From the NCBI GenBank assembly GCA_003512955.1, contig DOTG01000022.1:33138-97137 (forward strand): a DNA stretch of 64,000 nucleotides, read 5' to 3'. Position 1 is the first letter of the stretch. Every line of letters starts with the position of its first letter. A program made the position numbers and the translations under genes. Under the pieces are notes generated by a model. It saw only the letters and a list, made by a program, of their open reading frames with translations, was not told where the DNA came from and searched no databases. Positions 41,618 through 50,269 of the stretch are shown here, piece after piece. The DNA comes from Marinilabiliales bacterium (lineage in GTDB: Bacteria; Bacteroidota; Bacteroidia; Bacteroidales; SZUA-534).

Positions 41618-42481
41618 ATGAGACAACTAAAAATTACAAAACAGGTTACCAACCGCGATACACAGTCGCTGGACAAGTACCTTCATGAAATTGGAAAAGA
41701 AGATTTGATTTCCGCCGAAGAAGAGGTTGAATTGGCGCGAAGAATCCGAAAAGGCGATAGCCAGGCACTTGATCGTTTGATTCGGGCAAATCTTAGATTT
41801 GTTGTCTCTGTCTCGAAACAATACCAGAACCAGGGCCTGAGTCTGCCCGATTTAATAAACGAAGGAAACTTGGGATTGATAAAAGCGGCCCAGCGATTCG
41901 ATGAAACCCGTGGGTTTAAGTTCATCTCCTACGCGGTTTGGTGGATACGTCAGTCTATTTTGCAGGCTTTGGCTGAACAAGCCCGGATAGTACGGCTCCC
42001 GCTCAATAAAATTGGTTCCATCAACAAAATCAATAAAACCCTAGCAAGGTTGGAGCAGGAATTTGAACGGGAACCTTCGGCCGAAGAAATTGCACGTACT
42101 TTGGAAATCCAGCCCGAAGAGGTTAAAAAGGCACTCATGTCGAGCAGCCGGCATGTCTCAATGGATGCCCCGTTGCAGCAAGATGAAGAGGGAAGCATGT
42201 ACGAAGTGATTCCAAACAAAGACATGCCGTTGCCTGACAAAAACCTGATCAACGACTCCCTCCGTAAGGAGATCGAGAGGACTTTGACCACTCTTTCACA
42301 GCGCGAAGCGGATATTCTCCGGTTATATTTTGGGTTAAATGCCACTCCTCCACATACTCTGGAGGAAATTGGTGAAAAGTTTGAGCTCACCCGCGAACGG
42401 GTCCGCCAAATCAAGGAAAAAGCCATCCGGAAACTCAAGCAGACATCGAGATGTAAAAACTTAAAAACCTATTTAGGATAA
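41618..42481 (+). CDS. rpoD: Primary RNA polymerase sigma factor (RpoD/SigA type)
   Basis: A 287-residue sigma-70 protein, the short form usual in Bacteroidota, lacking a long region 1.1. Region 1.2 begins S-L-D-K-Y-L-H-E-I-G. Region 2 holds L-I-N-E-G-N-L-G-L-I-K-A-A-Q-R-F-D and F-I-S-Y-A-V-W-W-I-R-Q-S-I-L-Q-A for -10-region recognition and melting. Region 4 has the helix-turn-helix T-L-E-E-I-G-E-K-F-E-L-T-R-E-R-V-R-Q-I. This would be the factor recognising the TTG/TAnnTTTG promoters seen across this window. A terminator follows. Confidence 0.95.
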   Translation: MRQLKITKQVTNRDTQSLDKYLHEIGKEDLISAEEEVELARRIRKGDSQALDRLIRANLRFVVSVSKQYQNQGLSLPDLINEGNLGLIKAAQRFDETRGFKFISYAVWWIRQSILQALAEQARIVRLPLNKIGSINKINKTLARLEQEFEREPSAEEIARTLEIQPEEVKKALMSSSRHVSMDAPLQQDEEGSMYEVIPNKDMPLPDKNLINDSLRKEIERTLTTLSQREADILRLYFGLNATPPHTLEEIGEKFELTRERVRQIKEKAIRKLKQTSRCKNLKTYLG

Positions 42482-42488
42482 CTAGCAG

Positions 42489-42512
42489 AACCGGGAAATC
42501 CCCGGTTTTTTT
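42489..42512 (+). terminator. Rho-independent terminator of the sigma factor gene
   Basis: AACCGGG, 5-base loop, CCCGGTT, then continued T's (42506-42512), directly after the stop codon. Confidence 0.88.
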
Positions 42513-42671
42513 AAGACCAAACATTTACAAATTCTTATCTTTGACTTGAATAAAATAAATAATACTCCTACAAACATGCCTGGGTTCTTGAAGTTTAAAA
42601 CTCAAATTTTAATGGATGTTGGATTTATTTTGTGAAAATTTGTGAAATTCGTGGCATTAATTTTTAAAAAC

Positions 42672-43325
42672 ATGAAACTCCCCTTAGTTGCCCCATCATT
42701 ACTGTCGGCCGATTTCGGAAACCTGAACCGCGATATTGAAATGTTAAACCATAGCCAGGCCGACTGGATTCATTTCGATGTGATGGATGGTGTGTTTGTT
42801 CCCAATATTTCGTTTGGATTTCCGGTAATTAAAGCCGTTAAAAAGGTGGCACAGAAGCCATTGGATGTACACCTGATGATTGTTCAACCGGAACGGTATC
42901 TGGAAGCTTTTAAGGAGGCCGGGGCCGGAATACTAACCGTGCATTACGAAGCTTGTACCCATTTACACCGGACCCTTCAATCCATCAAAGTTTTAGGGAT
43001 GAAAGCCGGGGTTTCATTAAACCCGCACACTCCCGTTCACTTGCTAAACGAAATTATCCATGATATCGATTTGGTATTGATTATGTCGGTAAATCCAGGT
43101 TTTGGCGGACAACAGTTTATTGAACATTCCTACACCAAAATAAAAACCCTGAAAGAACTGATCATCAAATCAGGAGCCCCTACCCTGATTGAAGTGGATG
43201 GCGGCGTAACCGTGGCGAATGCTCCTAAATTGGTAGCTTCGGGTGTGGATGTATTGGTGGCCGGAAACACGGTATTTGCATCGGGAAATCCCGCAGAAAC
43301 CATTGAACAGCTAAAGAAGGGCTAG
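42672..43325 (+). CDS. rpe: Ribulose-phosphate 3-epimerase
   Basis: A 217-residue TIM-barrel enzyme interconverting ribulose 5-phosphate and xylulose 5-phosphate in the pentose phosphate path. Motifs: A-P-S-L-L-S-A-D-F, H-F-D-V-M-D-G-V-F-V-P-N-I-S-F-G with metal-binding His and catalytic Asp, V-H-L-M-I, M-S-V-N-P-G-F-G-G-Q and V-D-G-G-V. The ATG at 42672 gives the standard start; a GTG 30 bases upstream is not needed. A -7 box TATCTTTG (42536-42543) implies a leader of about 120 bases. The 3' end overlaps the convergent ABC permease gene by 15 bases. Confidence 0.95.
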   Translation: MKLPLVAPSLLSADFGNLNRDIEMLNHSQADWIHFDVMDGVFVPNISFGFPVIKAVKKVAQKPLDVHLMIVQPERYLEAFKEAGAGILTVHYEACTHLHRTLQSIKVLGMKAGVSLNPHTPVHLLNEIIHDIDLVLIMSVNPGFGGQQFIEHSYTKIKTLKELIIKSGAPTLIEVDGGVTVANAPKLVASGVDVLVAGNTVFASGNPAETIEQLKKG

Positions 43326-44024
43326 TTTCCGGAGGCAGTATCGGAAAACCAAAAAATTAAACCCAGCCAGAACCAAAATCCCTATTCCAGCATCCCTCAC
43401 GCAAACAGCATTGGTTTGCCAATGATCTGCTGTTTGAAAAACCCAAAAAGTGGGAAATATTCCTAACACATATTCCCATGGAGAGGTGATGAAAAATGCC
43501 ACGGTCGGCAAAAATACCACCACATTGGCCACTTTCAGGTAGGTCATTCCTTCAACCTTATTTTTAGCTACCGTGCTGGTGATTAAGGCCAAAATGGGCA
43601 TGTTCAAAGCACTTAAAAAAGCAATTACCACTGCCTGAAACATCGAAATATGGATTACTCCATTAAACATAAGCAGCAAAAGACAAAAACTAAAACTCAG
43701 GCTGGCCATGAACAGTAGCCGTAAAATTAAAAACCCTGAAAGGGAAACCGGAGTCACTTTAATTACCGGCAACAGTTGGGCATCTTTTTCATCTAACAAA
43801 ATAAACGAAAGGGTAATACCCGGGAAAATACCCACCAGCAAGGCAAAAAAGATGATAATTGGATAATAGAATCCCCGGATAATAGGATAAAAAGAGCTCA
43901 GTACCTGCAACCCAAAGAAACACATAGCCCAAACCAGCAAAGGAACCCATAACAAAAGCAACAGGGTTGGATCGCGGTGAATATTTTGCAGATCACCTTT
44001 TATAATGGTAATATATTTTTTCAT
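43311..44024 (-). CDS. ABC transporter membrane subunit
   Basis: A 237-residue membrane protein with about six helices, third gene of an ABC exporter operon. The ATG at 44024 gives M-K-K-Y-I-T-I-I-K-G-D-L-Q-N-I-H-R-D-P, the typical cytoplasmic start of ABC-2-type permeases ('kgd..ni.RDp'), and overlaps the previous gene's stop by four bases. An upstream extension of the frame runs through the other permease gene and is rejected. It has no ATPase motif. It probably forms a heterodimeric pore with the neighbour; substrate unknown. Confidence 0.85.
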   Translation of the reverse strand: MKKYITIIKGDLQNIHRDPTLLLLLWVPLLVWAMCFFGLQVLSSFYPIIRGFYYPIIIFFALLVGIFPGITLSFILLDEKDAQLLPVIKVTPVSLSGFLILRLLFMASLSFSFCLLLLMFNGVIHISMFQAVVIAFLSALNMPILALITSTVAKNKVEGMTYLKVANVVVFLPTVAFFITSPWEYVLGIFPTFWVFQTADHWQTNAVCVRDAGIGILVLAGFNFLVFRYCLRKLALL

Positions 44025-44725
44025 TTCAAATCGGTTTTTAAAATCCTTTTTTGATAACTCTTTAATGCCCAATGATAAGCTAAAACATTCCAAAGCGTTA
44101 AATAAAGCAGGGCATAAATCAATTTCCATGTAGAAACAGAGCTTACCGAACCCGCGAACAAAATCAGACAGGCTTGCGATGGAATGACATACAGCATCCA
44201 GGAATGGAACCAATCAAAATAATCGAGGAAAGGAAAACAAACCGGAGCCAATACCAATGGGATGATGAGTATAAATTGGTTAAAATTTTGTACAAACGAA
44301 ACCCCTATGATTCCAATAAAAATAAATAGCGAAGAAGAAAGACAAACAGCCAGCACAAAAATAATTGCATGGAAATTGGTGGGATAAGCAGCCAAAATAA
44401 TGAACGAACTTGTTACCAGAGCCAATGCAGTAAACACAAAAACCTTCGATAACAAATACTTTTTCGATGATAACGGGGTGATGGCTAAAACCTGATGGGT
44501 GTTGGCATCTTTTTCAAACAGCAACATCACGGCTGTAAACAGGAAACCATACATCACTGGGTCGGTAAATATCAATAATGCAATCATTTTTTCCATTCCC
44601 TGAGTATTAAGAAACAAAAATACCGCACTGTAAAGGAACGCAATGGCCAGTGCCACAGCAACAATGCCGTATTTATAAATCAAGAATGCATCCCATTTTA
44701 GGGATTGAAACCAAAGGTTCTTCAT
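44021..44725 (-). CDS. ABC transporter membrane subunit
   Basis: A 234-residue membrane protein with about six helices, second gene of the operon. It starts on the stop codon of the ATPase gene (TAATG) and ends in a four-base overlap with the next permease gene, which indicates translational coupling. The cytoplasmic loop L-F-E-K-D-A-N-T-H-Q-V-L-A-I-T-P-L is the kind that contacts the ATPase in ABC-2 exporters. The two permeases are unequal in sequence, suggesting a heteromeric transporter, perhaps for a toxic compound given the adjoining TetR gene. Confidence 0.85.
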   Translation of the reverse strand: MKNLWFQSLKWDAFLIYKYGIVAVALAIAFLYSAVFLFLNTQGMEKMIALLIFTDPVMYGFLFTAVMLLFEKDANTHQVLAITPLSSKKYLLSKVFVFTALALVTSSFIILAAYPTNFHAIIFVLAVCLSSSLFIFIGIIGVSFVQNFNQFILIIPLVLAPVCFPFLDYFDWFHSWMLYVIPSQACLILFAGSVSSVSTWKLIYALLYLTLWNVLAYHWALKSYQKRILKTDLK

Positions 44726-45588
44726 TACACATCGGTTAATATTAATTTCTGGCCGGTAAGCGCGATGAAAACCTCATCGAGCGAAGCTTCCTTGGAGTGC
44801 ATGTTTAAAATGGGAAAGTCATTCAACAATTCCAAAAACTCCTGATTCTTGCCCAGATTACTTAATTCAAATTCTTTGGAATGTGTACCTTGATTCATAT
44901 ATTCCACTTGCAACAAAGGTTTCCCGAATTGCCGTTTTAGTTCTTTGGGAGCGCCTTCTGCCTGAATGCTCCCTTGAGTAATAAAAGCTACCCGGTCACA
45001 GAGTTCATCGGCATCGTGCATGTTATGAGTGGTTAAAAAAATAGTTTTCCCATGTTGCTTTAATTCCCTGATAATATCCTTAATAATCCGGGCATTGGTA
45101 GGATCGAGGCCGGATGTAGGTTCATCGAAAAAAAGGATTTCCGGGTCATGCACCAAGGCACGGATAAAGTTGAGCCGCATCTTCATCCCTTTGGAATAAT
45201 CCTGCGTTTTCTTATGTGCGGCATCGGCCAAACCCACCCTATCTAGCAATGCCATCAGGTTGGTGGGTTGTTTTTCATAAAACGAAGCAAACAGTTGCAA
45301 ATTTTCAAGTCCGGTAAGTTTGGCATAATGGTTGGGTAACTCAAACCCGACTCCAATATGGTTATAATAGGAATTATCCCAGTTCTTGAGAAGTCTGCCA
45401 AGCACTTGAATATTTCCCGAAAACCCAGAAAGTAAACGGATAAGCAACTTCTGAGTGGTACTTTTTCCGGCACCACTAGGCCCCAAAAAACCATAAATCT
45501 CACCTTTGGCAATGGTAAAATTCAGGTTTTTGATAGTCTCATCCCTTTGATTAGGGTAGCTGTAAGTTAGATTCTGAACATTTATCAT
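44725..45588 (-). CDS. ABC transporter ATP-binding protein
   Basis: A 287-residue ATPase of the ABC-2 exporter type. Walker A G-P-S-G-A-G-K-S-T-T (about residues 37-46), signature Y-S-K-G-M-K-M-R-L, Walker B I-L-F-F-D-E-P-T-S-G-L-D-P and switch His in T-T-H-N-M are all present. The tail (S-L-D-E-V-F-I-A-L-T-G) is usual for drug or lipid exporter ATPases. It drives the two membrane subunits encoded next. A 12-bp hairpin separates it from the tetR gene that precedes it. Confidence 0.93.
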   Translation of the reverse strand: MINVQNLTYSYPNQRDETIKNLNFTIAKGEIYGFLGPSGAGKSTTQKLLIRLLSGFSGNIQVLGRLLKNWDNSYYNHIGVGFELPNHYAKLTGLENLQLFASFYEKQPTNLMALLDRVGLADAAHKKTQDYSKGMKMRLNFIRALVHDPEILFFDEPTSGLDPTNARIIKDIIRELKQHGKTIFLTTHNMHDADELCDRVAFITQGSIQAEGAPKELKRQFGKPLLQVEYMNQGTHSKEFELSNLGKNQEFLELLNDFPILNMHSKEASLDEVFIALTGQKLILTDV

Positions 45589-45614
45589 AAATATTATTTT
45601 TAAATTGCAGTCCT

Positions 45615-45648
45615 CCCGGTAGGCAACAATTTTCGATTGCCTACCGGG
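45615..45648. terminator. 12-bp hairpin between tetR and ABC operon
   Basis: CCCGGTAGGCAA (45615-45626), 10-base loop, TTGCCTACCGGG (45637-45648). It lies 12 bases after the tetR stop and 26 bases before the ATPase ATG. There is no clean T-run on the minus strand, so partial termination, RNA stabilisation or a regulatory role are all possible. Confidence 0.55.
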
Positions 45649-45660
45649 GGTCGGTATTCT

Positions 45661-46308
45661 TTAAATACCATTTTTTAGCATGCTGATGGAAACATCAATA
45701 ACCCGGTTTAACTCCACATCCGATAAGTTGAGTACCGGCTGTCCTCTTTTAATATTATCGTGATAATCTATTTTGTACTTATACGCAACATAGTCATACA
45801 ACCATAGCTGCATGTGGAAAACCTGAAAAGCAACAATTTCCGAATCTTGAATTTTAAGCTGCTTTTTAAATTTATCGAGTTCAATAATCGATTGGGTAAT
45901 TTTAATGACCGAGGTGTATAACCCTCCAATTAGATCGGCAACTTCGTTATTATCCCGTTCGTGCATCACCCGATATAGAAAACCCCCTATTACAGGGTTT
46001 TCCAGATCAAATTTCAGTTTGTCAAAAAAGTTTTGACGGATAACCTCAAAAAAATCAATGCCTGGTTGTTCAATTAAATTGTCGAGTTTTGAGAGCCTAC
46101 GTTCCGATGCATTTTGAATTAAATAAGCATACAAATCCTTTTTACTCGAAAAATACCTGTAAAACGATCCCTTTGCCAAACCCAACCTTTTAATAATTTC
46201 CGACAACGAAGCACTCTCATAACCTTTCAGTGCAAACTCAGCAAACGAAGTTTGAATAATTTCTTCTTTACGTTCCGGACTCAGATTTTGAAATGTCAGT
46301 AATTCCAT
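45661..46308 (-). CDS. TetR family transcriptional regulator of the ABC exporter
   Basis: A 215-residue regulator. The N-terminal helix-turn-helix is F-A-L-K-G-Y-E-S-A-S-L-S-E-I-I-K-R-L-G-L-A-K-G-S-F-Y-R-Y-F-S-S-K-K-D-L-Y (about residues 27-62). The remainder is a helical sensor domain. It is the first gene before the exporter on the same strand, so it most likely represses itself and the exporter until a substrate appears. A clear palindrome sits between its -7 box and its ATG. Confidence 0.9.
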   Translation of the reverse strand: MELLTFQNLSPERKEEIIQTSFAEFALKGYESASLSEIIKRLGLAKGSFYRYFSSKKDLYAYLIQNASERRLSKLDNLIEQPGIDFFEVIRQNFFDKLKFDLENPVIGGFLYRVMHERDNNEVADLIGGLYTSVIKITQSIIELDKFKKQLKIQDSEIVAFQVFHMQLWLYDYVAYKYKIDYHDNIKRGQPVLNLSDVELNRVIDVSISMLKNGI

Positions 46309-46318
46309 ATTATTTAAA

Positions 46319-46362
46319 GCGACTATATGGTCGCAAATATAGAATAAAAAAGCGACTTACAA
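46319..46362 (-). promoter_or_regulatory. Promoter and operator of the tetR-ABC transcript
   Basis: On the minus strand: TTG (46360-46362), 18 bases, TATATTTG (46334-46341), then the palindrome GCGAC-N6-GTCGC (46319-46334) over the transcription start. A third GCGAC half-site lies at 46352-46356 inside the promoter spacer. Confidence 0.65.
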
Positions 46363-46583
46363 GTCTCTTTAGATAAAATATTTATGAAAATTTTATACCT
46401 ACCGAACGGTTCCTGGCAATTTACCTTTGATTTTGCCTGTGTCCATTTGAACGATGGCAAACAAACATCCTAATTATCCGGTGATACTTCCTTTTAACGT
46501 TTGTTACTGTGGTTAATTGCCTGTTTCGAAGCTCTTCCCTATCAGTTTATACTGACTTTATAAAGAGTGAAGATTACACAAAT

Positions 46584-46608
46584 AAAAAACCCCACCAAAA
46601 GGCAGGGT
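46584..46608 (-). terminator. Terminator of nifJ
   Basis: On the minus strand: ACCCTGCC, loop TTTT, GGTGGGGT, then a T-run. The 8-bp stem includes two G-T pairs. It begins 28 bases after the nifJ stop. The rest of the gap 46363-46583 holds no gene. Confidence 0.8.
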
Positions 46609-46636
46609 CTTATTATTTCTGACAGTGACCGAATGC

Positions 46637-49600
46637 TTATTCAGCAGTTGAATAATTCATTTCAGCCAGGCGTTTGTATGAATTGTAACGCCATTTTGCA
46701 TTTACTTCGGCAGCAGCAAAGAGTTCTTTGGCTGTTTCGGGGAAGCTTTTCATTAACGAAGTGTAACGTACTTCACCTTGCAAGAACTTTTGGAAATTTT
46801 CCCAGTTTGGTTCTTTCGAATCCAAAACAAACGGATTCTTTCCTTCAGCTTCCAATACTGGGTTGTGACGATACATGTGCCAGTAACCCGATTCCACGGC
46901 CAGTTTTTCTTCTTCCTGGGTTTTTCCCATTCCGGCACGTAATCCGTGGTTGATACATGGTGCATAGGCAATAATCAACGATGGGCCAGGATAAGCTTCG
47001 GCCTCTTTCAAAGCTTTGAAAAACTGAGCCTGGCTGGCACCCATAGCTACTTGGGCCACATACACATAGCCGTAACTCATGGCCATCATACCCAAATCTT
47101 TTTTGCGGATGCGTTTTCCTGAGGCGGCAAATTTAGCCACCGCTCCTACGGGTGTTGATTTACTACTTTGTCCTCCGGTATTTGAATATACTTCGGTATC
47201 CAAAACCAACACGTTTACATCTTCACCTGAGGCCAAAACGTGATCCAAACCTCCGTAACCGATATCATAAGCCCAACCATCGCCACCAAATATCCAGGTA
47301 GAACGTTTTGGTAAGTAATCTTTCAAATCTAAGATTTCCTTAGCAACCGGAGCTTTCTCCTTACCTAAAGCTGCAATAACAGCATCAGAAACCGAGCGGG
47401 TTTTATCACCATCTTTGTACGAAGCTAAATAGGCCTCGAATGCAGCTTTGCTTTCGGCAGAAACTGTACCTAAGTTTTCTTTCATCAAACGGGCCAAACG
47501 CTCTTGCAATTTGGTATTGGCTATTTTCATACCCAAACCGAATTCGGCATTGTCTTCAAACAAAGAGTTAGCCCAAGCCGGACCACGGCCATCTTTACCT
47601 TTACAGTAAGGAGTTGAAGGAGCCGAGCCACCATAGATGGATGAACAACCGGTAGCATTGGCTACTGTCATGCGGTCGCCATATAATTGGGTGATTAATT
47701 TGATGTATGGAGTTTCACCGCAACCGGCACATGCACCCGAGAATTCAAACAAAGGCTGTACAAACTGCGACGATTTCACGTTGGTAGAACGTGGGGTGAT
47801 TTCTTTGATTGTCACTTTTTCGGCCATATATTCCCAACGAGGTATCTCTGCTTCTTGCGATGCCAAAGGCTTCATCTCCAAAGCTTTGGTTTTTGCAGGA
47901 CAAACATCGGCACAGTTACCGCAACCGGTACAATCTAAGGTAGAAACCTGTATACGGAAACCTAAACCTTCATAACCTTTTCCATTGGTTTTAAGTGTTT
48001 TTGTCCCTGCAGGGGCAGCAGCCAGTTCTTTTTCATCCAATAAGAAAGGGCGGATGGCAGCGTGAGGGCAAACATACGCGCATTGGTTACATTGGATACA
48101 ATTATCTGAAATCCATTCGGGAACATTCACGGCAATTCCTCGTTTTTCATAACGGGCCGTTCCAGAAGGCAAGGTCCCGTCTTCAATACCCAAGAAGGCA
48201 GAAACAGGAAGATCGTCACCTGCTAAGTTGTTGATAGGTTCAACAAATTTGCGGATAAATTCGGGATTCTTGCTTTGAACAATGATGTCTTTGACATCTA
48301 TTTTAGCCCATTCTGCGGGAATTGCAACTTTAATTACGTCGTTTCCGGCATCTACGGCAGCATAGTTCATTTTTACAATTTCTTCCCCTTTGTTTCCAAA
48401 CGATTTTTTGGCCATTTTCTTCATTTGTTCCACAGCCATATCGTAAGGAATTACATTGGCAATTTTAAAGAATGCTGCTTGCATGATGGTATTGGTACGG
48501 TTACCTAACCCAATTTCTTCGGCTAATTTGGTAGCATTGATGATGTAGAAATTGATGCTGTTTTCGGCCATATACTTTTTCACTTTGGCAGGAAGTTTAG
48601 CCTTGGTCTCTTCCACATCCCAGATAGAGTTCAAAAGGAATGTTCCACCTTTTTTCAGGCCTTTTAACATGTCGTATTTTTCTAAATAAGCAGGAACGTG
48701 ACAGGCTACAAAGTCAGGAGTATTCACCAGATATGGGCTTTGAATCAGTTTGTCACCAAAACGCAGGTGCGATGCTGTAAAACCTCCCGATTTTTTTGAA
48801 TCGTAGGCAAAATAAGCCTGACAATATTTTTCGGTGGTGTCACCAATAATTTTAATAGAATTTTTGTTGGCACCAACAGTACCATCGGAACCCAGACCAT
48901 AGAATTTAGCCTCGAAACGGCCATCGCTTGAAAGGCTGATTTCAGGCAATAATGGTAAGGAAGTAAAGGTAACATCATCAACAATACCTAAGGTAAAGCG
49001 GTTTTTAGGTTCAGGAAGTTTCAAATTATCGAACACGCTGATAATCATTGCCGGGGTAGTATCTTTGGATGATAAACCATAACGCCCACCCACGATTAAA
49101 GGCGCATTTTCTTTCCCATAGAACATATCTTTCACATCCAGGTACAAAGGTTCGCCGTTAGCTCCCGGTTCCTTGGTACGATCTAATACAGCAATGCGTT
49201 TTACGCTGGCAGGAATGGCCTTCATGAAATATTTGGCTGAGAAAGGGCGGTACAAGTGAACCACCAACACCCCAATTTTTTCACCTTTCGCGTTCAAATA
49301 TGCTACCACTTCGCGGATGGTTTCAGTAATAGAACCAATGGCGATAATGATGTTCTCGGCATCTTTGGCTCCGTAATACATGAACGGGTGGTATTCGCGT
49401 CCGGTCAATTTGGTAATTTCTTTCATGTAATCTTCTACCATATCGGGAACGGCATCGTAAAAACGGTTTGCTGCTTCGCGCGATTGGAAGTAGATGTCAG
49501 GATTTTGAGCAGTACCGCGTGTCACAGGGTTTTCAGGAGTTAACGCCCCTTTACGGAAACGTTGCAAAGCTTCCATGTCGATTAACCCTTTCAAGTCGTC

Positions 49601-50170
49601 GTTTTCGAGCATTTCAATTTTTTGGATTTCGTGCGAAGTACGGAATCCATCGAAGAAATGTACAAATGGAATCCTTGATTTGATTGCTGTCAAGTGAGCT
49701 ACTCCAGCTAAATCCATTACTTCCTGAACGCTACTGGTAGCTAAAAAGGCAAATCCTGTTTGACGGGCACTCATCACATCGGAGTGGTCGCCAAAAATAG
49801 ACAATGCCTGTGCAGCCAAACTACGGGCCGAAACATGAAAAACCCCAGGAAGTAATTCACCAGCAATTTTGTACATGTTTGGTATCATCAGCAATAAACC
49901 TTGCGATGCAGTATAAGTTGAAGTTAAAGCGCCTGCCTGCAACGAACCGTGAACCGCTCCTGCAGCTCCTCCTTCACTTTGCATCTCAACCACTTTCACC
50001 TCTTCACCAAAAATGTTTTTCCGGCCATTTGCCGACCACTCGTCAACATTCTCTGCCATGTTCGACGATGGAGTGATGGGATAAATTGCCGCTACTTCGC
50101 TGAACATATAAGCAATATGAGCCGCAGCGTAATTACCATCACAGGTAACGAACTTTTTAACTTTTGCCAT
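46637..50170 (-). CDS. nifJ: Pyruvate:ferredoxin (flavodoxin) oxidoreductase
   Basis: A full-length 1177-residue single-chain PFOR that cleaves pyruvate to acetyl-CoA and CO2, reducing ferredoxin or flavodoxin. Domains in order: pyrimidine-binding domain with Y-P-I-T-P-S-S-N-M-A-E (about 29-39), transketolase-like domain II, gamma domain, two 4Fe-4S clusters C-I-Q-C-N-Q-C-A-Y-V-C-P (about 690) and C-T-G-C-G-N-C-A-D-V-C-P (about 750), and the C-terminal TPP domain with C-A-G-C-G and G-D-G-W-A-Y-D-I-G-Y-G-G-L-D-H (about 970). It is oxygen-sensitive in most hosts, supporting an anaerobic life. Monocistronic, ending in a terminator. Confidence 0.97.
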   Translation of the reverse strand: MAKVKKFVTCDGNYAAAHIAYMFSEVAAIYPITPSSNMAENVDEWSANGRKNIFGEEVKVVEMQSEGGAAGAVHGSLQAGALTSTYTASQGLLLMIPNMYKIAGELLPGVFHVSARSLAAQALSIFGDHSDVMSARQTGFAFLATSSVQEVMDLAGVAHLTAIKSRIPFVHFFDGFRTSHEIQKIEMLENDDLKGLIDMEALQRFRKGALTPENPVTRGTAQNPDIYFQSREAANRFYDAVPDMVEDYMKEITKLTGREYHPFMYYGAKDAENIIIAIGSITETIREVVAYLNAKGEKIGVLVVHLYRPFSAKYFMKAIPASVKRIAVLDRTKEPGANGEPLYLDVKDMFYGKENAPLIVGGRYGLSSKDTTPAMIISVFDNLKLPEPKNRFTLGIVDDVTFTSLPLLPEISLSSDGRFEAKFYGLGSDGTVGANKNSIKIIGDTTEKYCQAYFAYDSKKSGGFTASHLRFGDKLIQSPYLVNTPDFVACHVPAYLEKYDMLKGLKKGGTFLLNSIWDVEETKAKLPAKVKKYMAENSINFYIINATKLAEEIGLGNRTNTIMQAAFFKIANVIPYDMAVEQMKKMAKKSFGNKGEEIVKMNYAAVDAGNDVIKVAIPAEWAKIDVKDIIVQSKNPEFIRKFVEPINNLAGDDLPVSAFLGIEDGTLPSGTARYEKRGIAVNVPEWISDNCIQCNQCAYVCPHAAIRPFLLDEKELAAAPAGTKTLKTNGKGYEGLGFRIQVSTLDCTGCGNCADVCPAKTKALEMKPLASQEAEIPRWEYMAEKVTIKEITPRSTNVKSSQFVQPLFEFSGACAGCGETPYIKLITQLYGDRMTVANATGCSSIYGGSAPSTPYCKGKDGRGPAWANSLFEDNAEFGLGMKIANTKLQERLARLMKENLGTVSAESKAAFEAYLASYKDGDKTRSVSDAVIAALGKEKAPVAKEILDLKDYLPKRSTWIFGGDGWAYDIGYGGLDHVLASGEDVNVLVLDTEVYSNTGGQSSKSTPVGAVAKFAASGKRIRKKDLGMMAMSYGYVYVAQVAMGASQAQFFKALKEAEAYPGPSLIIAYAPCINHGLRAGMGKTQEEEKLAVESGYWHMYRHNPVLEAEGKNPFVLDSKEPNWENFQKFLQGEVRYTSLMKSFPETAKELFAAAEVNAKWRYNSYKRLAEMNYSTAE

Positions 50171-50269
50171 GTCAATTATTTATTAGATATTTAACTTATT
50201 CATTGTAGGCCTAACAGTTATGCCAGTGCCTATTTTTATTTAATTTATTCTTTTCTCTTTTTAAAATCA

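Noticed and set aside
44025..44213. Longer start for the last ABC permease
   Set aside because: The added 63 residues overlap the preceding permease gene in another frame; the ATG at 44024 gives the family start and a four-base overlap.
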